Positions 1-8,526 of a stretch of DNA of 58,735 bases are shown here, one piece after another; within the stretch, counting starts at the first letter, position 1, and each line of letters opens with the position of its first letter. The notes under the pieces are model-generated. The model was not told the origin of the DNA and searched no databases. It saw only the letters and a program-made list of their open reading frames with translations. Position numbers and translations under genes: made by a program. The stretch is from Actinomadura chibensis NBRC 106107 (GTDB taxonomy: Bacteria; Actinomycetota; Actinomycetes; Streptosporangiales; Streptosporangiaceae), in assembly GCF_001552135.1 (NCBI RefSeq), contig NZ_BCQP01000075.1:1-58735 (forward strand), written 5' to 3'.

Positions 1-1227
1 CCCGCCGAGTCCCGGCCCGCGTCCGCGCCGCCCGCCGCCGGTTCGGCGGGCGGCCCGGCCGGCGCCGTCTGGACGAGCGGCCTCAACGAGAACGGCCAGC
101 TGGGCCGTCCGGGCCCGGGCAGGGACCCGAACCTCGCCCCGGTCGGCCTGGACGGCGTCCGCGCGGTCGCGGGCGGCGGGCGGCACTCGCTCGCCGTGAA
201 GGGCGACGGGACGGTCGTCGCGTGGGGCGCCAACGACCACGGGCAGCTCGGCGACGGGACGACCCGCGACAGCCGCGTCCCGGTGCCCGTCCTCGCGCCG
301 GACGGGCAGGACGGGCAGCTCGGCGACGTCGTCGCCGTCAGCGCCAACACCGACTTCTCCATGGCGCTGCGCCGCGACGGCACCGTCGTGACGTGGGGCG
401 TCGGGGCGTCCGGCCAGCGCGGCACGGGCGAGCGCGAGAGCCCGCCCTACCCGACGACCGTGAAGTCCCCGGACGGGGAGCGTCCGCTCGGCGGGATCAC
501 GGCGATCGCCGCCGACGGGCGCACCGAGCTGGCGCTGCGCGCCAACGGGCAGGTGCTCGCGTGGGGCGCCAACACCTACGGCATGCTCGGCGACGGCACC
601 CGCGAGGACCGGGCGCTGCCGGTGCCCGTCCGCGGCCTGGACGGCTCCGGGCGGCTGGGCGGCGTCGTCCGCGTCGCGGTCGGCGGGCAGCACGGCCTGG
701 CGCTGCTGGCCGACGGGCGGGTCGCCGCGTGGGGCCACAACGACCTCGGCCAGCTCGGCGACGGGACGCGCGAGGACCGGCTCACCCCGACGCTCGTGTC
801 GGGCGTGGCGGGCGAGGGCCGCCTCGGCGGCGTCATCGCGCTCGCCGCGGCGGAGAAGAACAACTACGCGCTCCGCAAGGACGGCACGGTCGTCGCGTGG
901 GGGAACAACACCGCCGGGCAGCTCGGCGACGGGACGCTGACGCTGCGCACGTCGCCCGTCCACGTGGTCGACGAGGACGGCGACGGCAAGCTCCGCGGCG
1001 CGGCGCAGGTGTTCGCGGGCGAGGCCTACGGCGCGGCGATCCTCACCGACGGGACGCCGCTGACCTGGGGCGCGGGCGGCAGCGGCCAGCTCGGCTCCGG
1101 ACGGCGGGCGGCGCGCAGCCGCCCCGGCCGGGTCGTCACCTCGCTCGGCGGCGCGCCCGGGAAGAGCGTGTCCGCGGGCGCCGGGGAACGCCACCTGATC
1201 CTGCTCGTGGCCCCCCGAACGCCCTGA
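1..1227 (+). CDS. RCC1-repeat (beta-propeller) protein, 5' truncated by window edge
   Basis: The frame is open from base 1, so the start lies outside the window. The visible 408 residues are made of about seven RCC1-type repeats of roughly 50 residues, each with a core like V-x-A-W-G-x-N-x-x-G-Q-L-G-D-G-T. This is the signature of the seven-bladed RCC1 propeller. Bacterial members are usually secreted or surface proteins of unknown ligand. A proline/alanine-rich stretch precedes the first visible blade, which would fit a linker after a signal peptide. The gene is convergent with the next gene, with only 33 bases between the two stop codons. Function beyond a protein- or glycan-binding propeller cannot be told. 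Confidence 0.85.
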   Translation, partial: PAESRPASAPPAAGSAGGPAGAVWTSGLNENGQLGRPGPGRDPNLAPVGLDGVRAVAGGGRHSLAVKGDGTVVAWGANDHGQLGDGTTRDSRVPVPVLAPDGQDGQLGDVVAVSANTDFSMALRRDGTVVTWGVGASGQRGTGERESPPYPTTVKSPDGERPLGGITAIAADGRTELALRANGQVLAWGANTYGMLGDGTREDRALPVPVRGLDGSGRLGGVVRVAVGGQHGLALLADGRVAAWGHNDLGQLGDGTREDRLTPTLVSGVAGEGRLGGVIALAAAEKNNYALRKDGTVVAWGNNTAGQLGDGTLTLRTSPVHVVDEDGDGKLRGAAQVFAGEAYGAAILTDGTPLTWGAGGSGQLGSGRRAARSRPGRVVTSLGGAPGKSVSAGAGERHLILLVAPRTP

Positions 1228-1260
1228 CCCCCTAACGCCCTGATTCCCTCCGCAGGACGC

Positions 1261-2085
1261 TCAGGCGTCCTTGGGCGGCTCGGGCTTGGCCGCCTCGGCC
1301 CGCGCCTCGCCCGGGTCGGCCGCGGGCTGCGCGGGCGGCACGAGCGGCTCCCCGCCCCCGGCCGGCGCCCCCGCCGTCGCGGGCTTCGCCGACCGCTTCC
1401 GCATCAGCAGGAACCCGCCCGCCGCCGCCGCGACGACGACGAGGCCGCCGCCGCCCAGCACGAACGGCATCGCCGAGCCGCCGTCGTCCTTCGCGGTGGC
1501 GGCCTTCGACCCGGTGGCGGGGCCGGTCGGCTGCGACTGCGCGAGCGTCCGCTCCTCCTGCTGCGTCTGCGTCTGCGGCGCGGGCTTGCCGTTGTTGCCG
1601 GGCTTGCCGGACTTCGGCGGCGCGTACTTCGACTCGGGCAGCGTCCGGACGAAGTGGAGCAGCGCCAGGTCGGGCTTGCCCTTCGCGCCCGCGACGGCCT
1701 TCGTGTAGGCGGACTTCACCTGCGCGTCCGGCAGCGCGTTCGACGACACCTTCAACTGGTCGCCCGCCAGCACCGCGTACGTCCCCTTGCGGTGCATCAG
1801 CCCGGGAAGCTGCTTGAGGATCGCCGCCGGGTCGTTCCCCGCCGGGACGATCGCGATGAACACCGCGACGGACCGTCCCTGCGCCGTGCGGAGCAGTTCC
1901 TGCGCGCCGTCCGACTGGTAGTACTTCGCGTGCGAGTCGACGTAGTAGCCGCTCTCGGTGATGCCCTCGGCGACCGCGTCGAGGTCGACCTGCGCGTGCG
2001 CGGGGACGGCGGTCAGCGCGAGCGCGGGCGTGAGCGCCAGCGCGAGCGTCCCGGACGCGGCGAGGCGGCGGGCGGAGATGTGCAC
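1261..2085 (-). CDS. Secreted, C-terminally membrane-anchored protein of unknown function
   Basis: 274 residues. The GTG start is preceded by a strong ribosome site (AGAAGGAG), so I prefer it over longer in-frame starts. Residues 1-31 form a signal peptide ending in an A-H-A cleavage site. The extracytoplasmic domain (about 32-165) is followed by a Gln/Pro/Thr-rich linker, a single membrane helix near residues 200-225, an R-K-R stop-transfer motif and a proline/alanine-rich tail. This is a type I membrane topology. The globular part resembles the TPM-like fold of actinobacterial membrane proteins only loosely. There is no LPXTG sorting motif. Function unknown. Confidence 0.75.
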   Translation of the reverse strand: MHISARRLAASGTLALALTPALALTAVPAHAQVDLDAVAEGITESGYYVDSHAKYYQSDGAQELLRTAQGRSVAVFIAIVPAGNDPAAILKQLPGLMHRKGTYAVLAGDQLKVSSNALPDAQVKSAYTKAVAGAKGKPDLALLHFVRTLPESKYAPPKSGKPGNNGKPAPQTQTQQEERTLAQSQPTGPATGSKAATAKDDGGSAMPFVLGGGGLVVVAAAAGGFLLMRKRSAKPATAGAPAGGGEPLVPPAQPAADPGEARAEAAKPEPPKDA

Positions 2086-2198
2086 GGGAGGGCTCCTTCT
2101 AACACTGGACGGCCTTGGCGGTCGCGGGGGCGGTAGCCGGGACACTAGCGGCGCGACATGGGAAAAGGTGGTGGAAGCGGGGAAACGGCAGGCATCGG

Positions 2199-3095
2199 TC
2201 AGATTCCGCGGCCGCGGGTGTGCAGGGCGAGCAGGACCCGCTTGCCGGACACCACCCCGGACGCGACCGCCAGCGCGAACGGCACCCGCCGCTCGGCCGG
2301 GTTCGCGCGCAGCGCGCGGGCCGACCAGCGCAGCGCGTCCCGCCGCCGCCCGACCGTGGCGCAGCCGAACGCGAGCTGCCCGTAGACGCGGCCCGCCGCG
2401 CCCGGCTCGCGGCCGATCTCCGGGTAGTGCTCCAGGAACCATTCGAGCGCGGCGACCTTCGTCTCCCACGCCTGCGCGTAGTACGACGTCAGCCCCCACA
2501 GCACGCGGACGAGCGGCTCGTCGACGTTCACGACCGGGTGGCGGCGGGCGGCGCGGAGCGCGAGGTCCCAGTCCTCGCCCTGGCTGCCGGGGATCGTCTC
2601 GTCCACCATGCCGATCTCGATCAGCGGCTCGCGGCGCGCCACGTAGGTGGACGAGTGGACGCTCATCATCCGGTCCTTGATGAGGGCGTCGTAGGTGACG
2701 CTCGTCGTCCCGGCGAGGCGCGGCAGCTCGCGCCCGTCGAAGTCGATGAGGATGCCCGCGCTGCACAGCACCGCGTCCGGTTCGGCCTCCAGCGCCTTCA
2801 CCTGGGCGGCGAGCTTGCCGGGCAGCCACGCGTCGTCGTCGTCGCAGAACGCGACGAGGTCGGTGCCGAGGTGCCGGATGCCGGTGTTGCGGGCGCCCGC
2901 GAGGCCCGGCGTCCGGGTGTTGGCGATCACCTCGACGCGGTCCCCGGCGAGCGAGGCGTCCGGCTCGGCCCGGTCGAACACGACGACGGCGCGCAGGTCG
3001 CCGTCGTACTCCTGGGCGAGGACCGACTCCAGCGCGCGGCGCAGCAGCTCCGGCCGGTTGTGCGTCGGGAGGACGACGCCGACGGAAGGGGGCAT
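2199..3095 (-). CDS. Glycosyltransferase family 2 protein
   Basis: 298 residues with a GT-A fold. The N-terminus (V-V-L-P-T-H-N-R-P-E) is the nucleotide-sugar binding strand of GT2 enzymes. An acidic D-D-D-D cluster at residues 85-88 is the metal-binding site, and an E-D-W-D-L motif further on is the typical acceptor/catalytic region. There are no membrane segments, so it is cytoplasmic or peripheral. It lies about 100 bases downstream of cysN on the same strand and could be read through from the cys genes, but nothing links it to sulfur metabolism. Substrate unknown. Confidence 0.85.
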   Translation of the reverse strand: MPPSVGVVLPTHNRPELLRRALESVLAQEYDGDLRAVVVFDRAEPDASLAGDRVEVIANTRTPGLAGARNTGIRHLGTDLVAFCDDDDAWLPGKLAAQVKALEAEPDAVLCSAGILIDFDGRELPRLAGTTSVTYDALIKDRMMSVHSSTYVARREPLIEIGMVDETIPGSQGEDWDLALRAARRHPVVNVDEPLVRVLWGLTSYYAQAWETKVAALEWFLEHYPEIGREPGAAGRVYGQLAFGCATVGRRRDALRWSARALRANPAERRVPFALAVASGVVSGKRVLLALHTRGRGI

Positions 3096-3198
3096 CGATG
3101 GCCTGCCTTGCTATCGAGGGGAACCGAGGGGACGGACCGGGAGCTGGAGGGGATGCCGCCGGAGCGCGCCGCGGGACGGCGTCCCGCGGCGCCCCGGC

Positions 3199-4524
3199 TC
3201 AGCGCGCGCCGGTGATCATTCCGGCGCCGACGGTGTTGTTGGTGGCCTCGTCGATCAGGATGAAGCCGCCGGTCAGCCGGTTGCGGCCGTAGTCGTCGAC
3301 GAACAGCGGCTGGGTGACGCGCAGCGAGACCCGGCCGATCTCGTTCAGCCCGAGACCGGTCGCCTCCTCGTCGCGGTGCAGGGTGTTGATGTCCAGCCGG
3401 TAGTGCAGGTCCTTCACGACGGCCTTGGCGGTCCGCGTGGTGTGCTTGATCACCAGCTTGGCGCGCGGCGTGAGGGTCCGGTCGGGGGTCATCCAGCACA
3501 CCATGGCGTCGATGTCCTGCGCGACCTCCGGCCGGTTGTGCGGCCGGGCGATCATGTCGCCGCGGGAGATGTCGATGTCGTCGGCGAGGCGCAGCGTCAC
3601 CGACATCGGCGCGTACGCCTCGGCGACCGGGCCGCGCGGCCCGTCGATGTGGGTGATCGTCGTGGTCAGCCCGGACGGCAGGTGCACCACCTCGTCGCCC
3701 GGCTTCAGCACCCCGCCCGCGACCTGCCCCGCGTACCCCCGATAGTCGTGCAGGTCGGGGTCGGTGGACGCGTGCGGGCGGATCACGTACTGCACCGGGA
3801 ACCGCACGTCGATCAGGTTCCGGTCGGACGCGATGTGGACGTGCTCCAGGTGGTGCAGCAGCGACGACCCCTCGTACCACGTCATGTTGACGCTGCGCTC
3901 GACGACGTTGTCGCCGTGCAGCGCCGAGATCGGGATGAAGGTCAGGTCGGTCACCTCCAGCTTGGAGGCGAACGCGGTGAACTCGTCCACGATCCGCTCG
4001 TACACGCCGCGGTCGTAGTCGACGAGGTCCATCTTGTTGACCGCGACGACCAGGTGCGGCACCTGGAGCAGCGTGGTCAGGAACGCGTGCCGCCGCGACT
4101 GCTCCAGGATGCCCTTGCGGGCGTCCACCAGGATGATCGCCAGGTCGGCCGTGGACGCGCCCGTCACCATGTTGCGGGTGTACTGGATGTGGCCGGGCGT
4201 GTCGGCGATGATGAACTTGCGGCGCGGCGTCGCGAAGTACCGGTAGGCGACGTCGATGGTGATGCCCTGCTCGCGCTCGGCGCGCAGGCCGTCGGTCAGC
4301 AGCGCGAGGTTGGTGTACTCCTCGCCGCGGTCGGCGCTCGTGCGCTCGACCGACTCCAGCTGGTCCTCGAAGATCGACTTGGAGTCGAACAGCAGGCGGC
4401 CGATCAGCGTGGACTTGCCGTCGTCGACGCTCCCGGCGGTGGCGAAGCGCAGCAGGTCCATGCTCTTGCCGGACGGCGTCCTGCCGAAGGACTGGGCCTC
4501 GCCTGCGGGCTGGGTCGCGGCCAT
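3199..4524 (-). CDS. cysN: Sulfate adenylyltransferase subunit 1 (GTPase)
   Basis: 441 residues. This is the EF-Tu-like GTPase subunit that drives APS formation from ATP and sulfate together with CysD. The GTPase motifs are clear: G-S-V-D-D-G-K-S-T at 31-39, D-T-P-G-H at 108-112 and N-K-M-D at 163-166, followed by two beta-barrel domains. Length is normal for a CysN without a fused CysC kinase. The ATG overlaps the cysD stop by one base (TAATG), so the two are translationally coupled. No cysC is visible, so PAPS formation is either encoded elsewhere or the APS is reduced directly. Confidence 0.96.
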   Translation of the reverse strand: MAATQPAGEAQSFGRTPSGKSMDLLRFATAGSVDDGKSTLIGRLLFDSKSIFEDQLESVERTSADRGEEYTNLALLTDGLRAEREQGITIDVAYRYFATPRRKFIIADTPGHIQYTRNMVTGASTADLAIILVDARKGILEQSRRHAFLTTLLQVPHLVVAVNKMDLVDYDRGVYERIVDEFTAFASKLEVTDLTFIPISALHGDNVVERSVNMTWYEGSSLLHHLEHVHIASDRNLIDVRFPVQYVIRPHASTDPDLHDYRGYAGQVAGGVLKPGDEVVHLPSGLTTTITHIDGPRGPVAEAYAPMSVTLRLADDIDISRGDMIARPHNRPEVAQDIDAMVCWMTPDRTLTPRAKLVIKHTTRTAKAVVKDLHYRLDINTLHRDEEATGLGLNEIGRVSLRVTQPLFVDDYGRNRLTGGFILIDEATNNTVGAGMITGAR

Positions 4525-5453
4525 TAGAAGTAACCCTCCTTCTTGCGGTCCTCCATGGCGGCCTCGCTGGTGCGGTCGTCGGCGCGGGTCTGCCCGCGCT
4601 CGGTCACCCGGGTCGCGGCGATCTCCTCGATGACCTCTTCGAGGCTCTCGGCCGCCGACTTCACCGCGCCCGTGCAGGACGCGTCGCCGACCGTCCGGTA
4701 GCGGACCGTGGCCTCGAACTCCGGCTCGTCCTCGCCGCGGTTGGCGAACCCGGTCTCGGCGTCCAGGAGCAGGCCGTCGCGCTCGAACACGCGGCGGGTG
4801 TGCGCGAAGTAGATCGGCGGGAGCGCCAGCTCCTCGCGGCGGACGTAGTCCCAGATGTCGAGCTCGGTCCAGTTCGACAGCGGGAACACGCGCACGTGCT
4901 CACCCTGCACGATCTTCGTGTTGAACAGGTTCCACAGCTCGGGACGCTGGTTCTTCGGGTCCCACTGGCCGAACTCGTCGCGGAACGACACCACGCGCTC
5001 CTTGGCGCGGGCCTTCTCCTCGTCGCGGCGCGCGCCGCCGAACGCGGCGTCGAACTGGTGCTCCTCGATCGCGTCCAGCAGCGTCGTCGTCTGCAACCGG
5101 TTCCGGGACGCCCGGCGCCCCTTCTGCTCCACCACGCGGCCGCTGTCGATCGACTCCTGCACCGACGCGACCACCAGGCGCACGCCGACGTCGGCGACCA
5201 TCCGGTCGCGGAACTCGATCACCTCGGGGAAGTTGTGCCCGGTGTCGACGTGCATCACCGGGAACGGGATCGGGGCGGGCCAGAACGCCTTCTGCGCCAG
5301 CCGCAGCATGACGATGCTGTCCTTGCCGCCGGAGAACAGCAGCACCGGCCGCTCGAACTCCGCCGCGACCTCGCGGAAGATGTGGATCGACTCGGCTTCG
5401 AGCACGTCCAACTGGGACAGCAGGTAATCACAACGCTGCGTCGTCTGAGGCAT
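4524..5453 (-). CDS. cysD: Sulfate adenylyltransferase subunit 2 (PP-loop ATP pyrophosphatase)
   Basis: 309 residues. CysD carries the adenylyl transfer site of ATP sulfurylase. The PP-loop motif S-G-G-K-D-S is at residues 41-46, and the C-terminal R-E-R-x-x-D-x (here G-Q-T-R-A-D-D-R) tail is present. I chose the ATG at 5453 (M-P-Q-T-T) rather than an in-frame TTG 12 codons upstream because ATG is the stronger start and matches the family N-terminus. A weak purine-rich site (GAAAGAG) lies about 10 bases upstream. It is co-transcribed with cysN downstream and probably with cysQ upstream. Confidence 0.95.
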   Translation of the reverse strand: MPQTTQRCDYLLSQLDVLEAESIHIFREVAAEFERPVLLFSGGKDSIVMLRLAQKAFWPAPIPFPVMHVDTGHNFPEVIEFRDRMVADVGVRLVVASVQESIDSGRVVEQKGRRASRNRLQTTTLLDAIEEHQFDAAFGGARRDEEKARAKERVVSFRDEFGQWDPKNQRPELWNLFNTKIVQGEHVRVFPLSNWTELDIWDYVRREELALPPIYFAHTRRVFERDGLLLDAETGFANRGEDEPEFEATVRYRTVGDASCTGAVKSAAESLEEVIEEIAATRVTERGQTRADDRTSEAAMEDRKKEGYF

Positions 5454-5549
5454 GGTGTGGGCTCTTTCACGCTGTACTGGCAGATGCAACCGAGTGGCCG
5501 CGGGACGGACGTCCCCTCCGGATCGAACGCCCGGCCGCCGCGGAGAAAT

Positions 5550-5565
5550 CCCGCCCTCGGGCGGG
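5550..5565 (-). terminator. Short GC hairpin after cysQ
   Basis: A perfect 6-bp stem (CCCGCC / GGCGGG) with a CTCG loop lies 5 bases beyond the cysQ stop, in the 117-base gap before cysD. It has no U-tract. It may attenuate rather than end transcription between cysQ and cysD. Confidence 0.4.
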
Positions 5566-5570
5566 AAGGG

Positions 5571-6515
5571 TCAGGGCAACGCGCCGGACACACTCCCGAT
5601 GCCGGTCAGCAGCGTCGACGCCGACAACGGATGGCACACCAGGATATCCGGGAGCCGCGGGTCCTCCCGGTTGTACTCCAGCGCGGCCCCGTCGACGCGG
5701 GACGCGTGCGCCCCCGCCGCGAGGGCCACCGCCGCCGGGGCGGCCGAGTCCCACTCGTACTGCCCGCCCGCGTGGACGTAGGCGTCCACCTCGCCGAGCA
5801 GGACCGCGGAGATCTTCGCCCCCGCCGACCCGATCGGCACCATCTCGACATCGAGGTCTATCTGGTCCGCCATCCGCTGGACGAACTCCGGCGGCCGCGT
5901 ACGGCTCACCGCGACGCGCAGCTTGCCCGCGTCCGGGGCCGGGACGTGCAGCGGCACCTCGCGGGGCAGCACCCCGCGCGCCCGGCGCGACCCGGCGGTC
6001 ACCGGGTCGGGGTCGCCCGCGTCGGCCCGCACCAGCGACGCGCCGCCGGTGGCGTCGGTGCGCAGGATCAGGCCCTGCGCCGGGAGCGCCACGGCCCCGG
6101 CGGCGAGCCGTCCGCCGCCGGACGGGTCGCGCCGCCACAGCGCCACGTGCACCGCCCAGTCGCGGCGGCCCTCCTCGGAGAACTCGCGGGTGCCGTCCAG
6201 CGGGTCGATGATCCAGACGCGGTCTGCGGTGAGCCGCTCGGCGTCGGCGGTGTTGCGGGTCGGGGCGCGCTCGCCGCCGCCCGTCCGCTTGCCCGCGGCC
6301 GCGGACCGGCCCTCCTCCGACAGGACGGCGTCGCCGGGACAGCGCTCGGCCAGCGCCGCCATGAGGTACTCGTGCGACCGCAGGTCGCCCGCGTCCTTGA
6401 GGGCCCGCGCGTCGGCGAAGCCCACCTCGTCCCGCACGTCCAGCAGCAGCCGACCCGCCGTGCCGGCGAGGTCCGCCGCCAGCTCGTGGTCGTCCGCGGC
6501 CGCATCCACCGTCAT
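5571..6515 (-). CDS. cysQ: 3'(2'),5'-bisphosphate nucleotidase / inositol monophosphatase family
   Basis: 314 residues. It belongs to the Mg/Li-sensitive IMPase superfamily. The family motif W-I-I-D-P-L-D-G-T is at 101-109 with metal ligands D104 and D107, and the upstream acidic pair E67-E68 completes the metal site. Next to cysDN the natural assignment is CysQ, which hydrolyses PAP or PAPS and so controls flux in sulfate assimilation. Start chosen at ATG 6515 (M-T-V-D), since the 17-residue upstream extension lacks homology-like features. Insertions around residues 70-95 and the C-terminal half make it longer than the E. coli protein. Confidence 0.85.
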   Translation of the reverse strand: MTVDAAADDHELAADLAGTAGRLLLDVRDEVGFADARALKDAGDLRSHEYLMAALAERCPGDAVLSEEGRSAAAGKRTGGGERAPTRNTADAERLTADRVWIIDPLDGTREFSEEGRRDWAVHVALWRRDPSGGGRLAAGAVALPAQGLILRTDATGGASLVRADAGDPDPVTAGSRRARGVLPREVPLHVPAPDAGKLRVAVSRTRPPEFVQRMADQIDLDVEMVPIGSAGAKISAVLLGEVDAYVHAGGQYEWDSAAPAAVALAAGAHASRVDGAALEYNREDPRLPDILVCHPLSASTLLTGIGSVSGALP

Positions 6516-6574
6516 CCGTCGATCACATTCCCGATTCGGCTCGTTCTGTCCGATCCACTTTCTCATGCGCGTCC

Positions 6575-6628
6575 GGGCGCGCCGCGCCCGCGTCAGGGTA
6601 CGCCCCCGCGGGCGCCGCCCGATCGGGC
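6575..6628 (-). terminator. Hairpins downstream of the sugar transferase gene
   Basis: Two compact palindromes occupy the gap between the sugar transferase stop and cysQ: GCCCGATCGGGC at 6617-6628 (perfect 12-bp palindrome) and GGGCGC-gcc-GCGCCC at 6575-6589. Neither has a U-tract. They probably separate the sugar transferase transcript from cysQ. Confidence 0.4.
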
Positions 6629-6664
6629 CGCTCCGGCGCCCCGGTCGGGCCGCTCCGGCCCGCC
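6621..6664. repeat. Tandem 22-bp repeat, two copies
   Basis: Two adjacent 22-base units share the core TCGGGCCGCTCCGGC (first unit 6621-6642, second 6643-6664). They lie just past the stop of the sugar transferase gene. They look like a local slippage duplication. Confidence 0.6.
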
Positions 6665-6668
6665 GGTC

Positions 6669-8147
6669 TCAGTACGCGCCGGAGCCGCGGAAGACCGCCG
6701 ACCAGGTCTTCCACATGATCTGGAGGTCGAGGGCGAGCGTCCAGTTGTCGACGTAGCGCAGGTCGAGCCGGACGGACTCCTCCCACGTCAGGTCGGACCT
6801 GCCGCTCACCTGCCAGAGGCCGGTGAGGCCCGGCTTCACGACCAGCCGCCGGTACACGTCGCCGCCGTACTGGGCGACCTCCTCCGGCAGCGGCGGACGC
6901 GGCCCCACCAGCGACATGTCGCCGCGCAGCACGTTGAACAGCTGCGGCAGCTCGTCGAGCGAGTAGCGGCGCAGCCAGCGGCCCACCCGGGTCACCCGCG
7001 GGTCGGCGCGGATCTTGAACAGCACGCCGTCGTTCTCGTTGTGCTGCAGCAGTTCGAGGCGGCGGGCCTCGGCGTCCGGGACCATCGTGCGGAACTTCAG
7101 CACGGTGAACTCGCGGCCGCCGCGCCCGACCCGGGTCTGCCGGAACAGCACCGGGCCGCCCTCGCCGGAGAACTTGATCAGGACCGCGACCAGCGCGAGC
7201 AGCGGGCTCAGCGCGAGGATCCCGACGAGCGCCGCGACCCGGTCGAACAGGCCCTTGAAGACCTTGCGGCCGCCGTCCAGCTCGGGGTGCTCGACGTGCA
7301 GCAGCGGCAGTCCGGACACCGGGCGGATCGAGATCCGCGGGCCGGTCACGTCCATCAGCGCGGGCGCGACCACCAGCTCGACGTCGTTGCGCTCGATCTG
7401 CCACGCCAGCCTGCGCAGGGCCACGCCGTCCATCTCCGGGCAGGCGAGCACCGCGACCGAGTCGGCCGCGACGCGGTCGGCCACCGCCGCCGCCTGCGCG
7501 AAGTCGCCGAGCACCGGGACGCCCTCCACCTCGGCCACCGCGTCGTCGCCGGACGCGAGCGCGGGCGGCAGGCACACGGCGACGATGTCCATCCCGTGGT
7601 AGCGCTTCTTCTGCAGCTCGCGGATCAGGTCGGCCACCGACGTGCGGTGCCCGACGGCGACGACGCGGCGCATACACTCGCCGTTCCAGCGCTTGCGGTG
7701 CAGCCACTTGCGCAGCCGGTAGCGCGCGAGCAGGGCGAGGACCGTTCCGAGCGGCAGCGCCATCACCACGTAGCCGCGCGCCACCTCGGTCTTGGTCGCG
7801 TACGCGACGATCGCGACGGTCGCGGTGAGGATGAACCCGGCCCGCAGCACGCGGTGGAACTCCTCGTACCCGACGCCGACGTACCGCGGCTGGTAGGCCC
7901 GGCACAGCATCAGCGTCGGCACCCACACGATCGGGAGCGCGACGGTCAGCGCCACGTACGGCGCGTTCAGATCGGTCGGGACGCCCGGGAACCGGAGCAC
8001 GAACGCGATCACACCGGCCATCAGCATGCTGAGGAAGTCCAGGTATCCGGCCACCCGCCGGTAGGATCCGCTCCAGCTCTGGAACGACGGACGGCGCTGC
8101 TCATGGCTGGTCGATGACTCGGCCTGCACCTTGTCAACGACGGCCAT
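6669..8147 (-). CDS. Exopolysaccharide biosynthesis polyprenyl glycosylphosphotransferase
   Basis: 492 residues. Four or five N-terminal membrane helices (about 30-140) are followed by a CoA-binding-like Rossmann region and a C-terminal bacterial sugar transferase domain (about 290-485). That domain has the membrane-embedding helix, the V-L-F-R-Q-T-R-V-G motif and the K-F-R-T-M motif typical of WbaP/CpsE-type initiating enzymes. It should transfer a sugar-1-phosphate from a UDP-sugar to undecaprenyl phosphate at the inner membrane, starting a surface glycan. ATG 8147 has GAGAGG five bases upstream. The gene stands alone, with a conspicuous inverted repeat in its promoter region. Confidence 0.9.
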   Translation of the reverse strand: MAVVDKVQAESSTSHEQRRPSFQSWSGSYRRVAGYLDFLSMLMAGVIAFVLRFPGVPTDLNAPYVALTVALPIVWVPTLMLCRAYQPRYVGVGYEEFHRVLRAGFILTATVAIVAYATKTEVARGYVVMALPLGTVLALLARYRLRKWLHRKRWNGECMRRVVAVGHRTSVADLIRELQKKRYHGMDIVAVCLPPALASGDDAVAEVEGVPVLGDFAQAAAVADRVAADSVAVLACPEMDGVALRRLAWQIERNDVELVVAPALMDVTGPRISIRPVSGLPLLHVEHPELDGGRKVFKGLFDRVAALVGILALSPLLALVAVLIKFSGEGGPVLFRQTRVGRGGREFTVLKFRTMVPDAEARRLELLQHNENDGVLFKIRADPRVTRVGRWLRRYSLDELPQLFNVLRGDMSLVGPRPPLPEEVAQYGGDVYRRLVVKPGLTGLWQVSGRSDLTWEESVRLDLRYVDNWTLALDLQIMWKTWSAVFRGSGAY

Positions 8148-8221
8148 ATACACCTCTCACCAATCCCCTGTAACGCGCGCCCCGTCAGCGCGATTCACAC
8201 CGAAGACGGTTGAACGTCGCC

Positions 8222-8248
8222 TGAGGTTCACATGCATCTTGAACCTCA
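8222..8248. promoter_or_regulatory. 27-bp inverted repeat upstream of the sugar transferase gene
   Basis: Perfect 9-bp arms TGAGGTTCA (8222-8230) and TGAACCTCA (8240-8248) with a 9-base spacer. The repeat lies 75-101 bases upstream of the sugar transferase ATG in an unusually AT-rich stretch. The 380-base gap 8148-8526 holds no convincing gene. A dimeric regulator site is the simplest reading; an RNA stem-loop is possible. Confidence 0.5.
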
Positions 8249-8465
8249 TTTGAGCTGCATCCTATGGCCGCTTTGCCATGGTCAGGCCACCACGAGGCCG
8301 GTACCGGCCCGAGATCACCGGCATACAAGGCGAGAAGCGCACGAAAACACGGTTGCGCCGGTCCGCGTCGGCGTCGTCGCGCTCCGCTGCGCTGGCCGGA
8401 TCCGGCCACCCTTCTGAAGGGCGTTCAGCCTGCGTGGACGACCTTTTTCACTCTCTGTGGACGTC

Positions 8466-8525
8466 CATTCGACCCCCGCCCCGAACGTTCGATCCGCGCG
8501 GCGGGCGTTCGATCCGCGCGGCGGG
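8466..8525. repeat. 20-bp tandem repeat after pth
   Basis: Two perfect tandem copies of CGTTCGATCCGCGCGGCGGG (8486-8505 and 8506-8525), preceded by a degenerate third copy at 8466-8485. The array ends one base before the pth stop codon, so it lies in the 3' untranslated part of pth. Confidence 0.7.
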
Positions 8526-8526
8526 G

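Noticed and set aside
1261..2829. Long minus-strand reading frame continuing upstream of the secreted protein
   Set aside because: The extension overlaps the GT2 gene in another frame; the signal peptide and AGAAGGAG site place the start at 2085.
4800..8117. 1105-codon plus-strand open frame
   Set aside because: It lies antisense to cysD, cysQ and the sugar transferase, has Arg/Val/His-rich composition typical of GC-rich shadow frames, and no domain.
8185..8409. 74-codon frame upstream of the sugar transferase
   Set aside because: No ribosome site, no recognisable domain, and it crosses the inverted repeat at 8222-8248.
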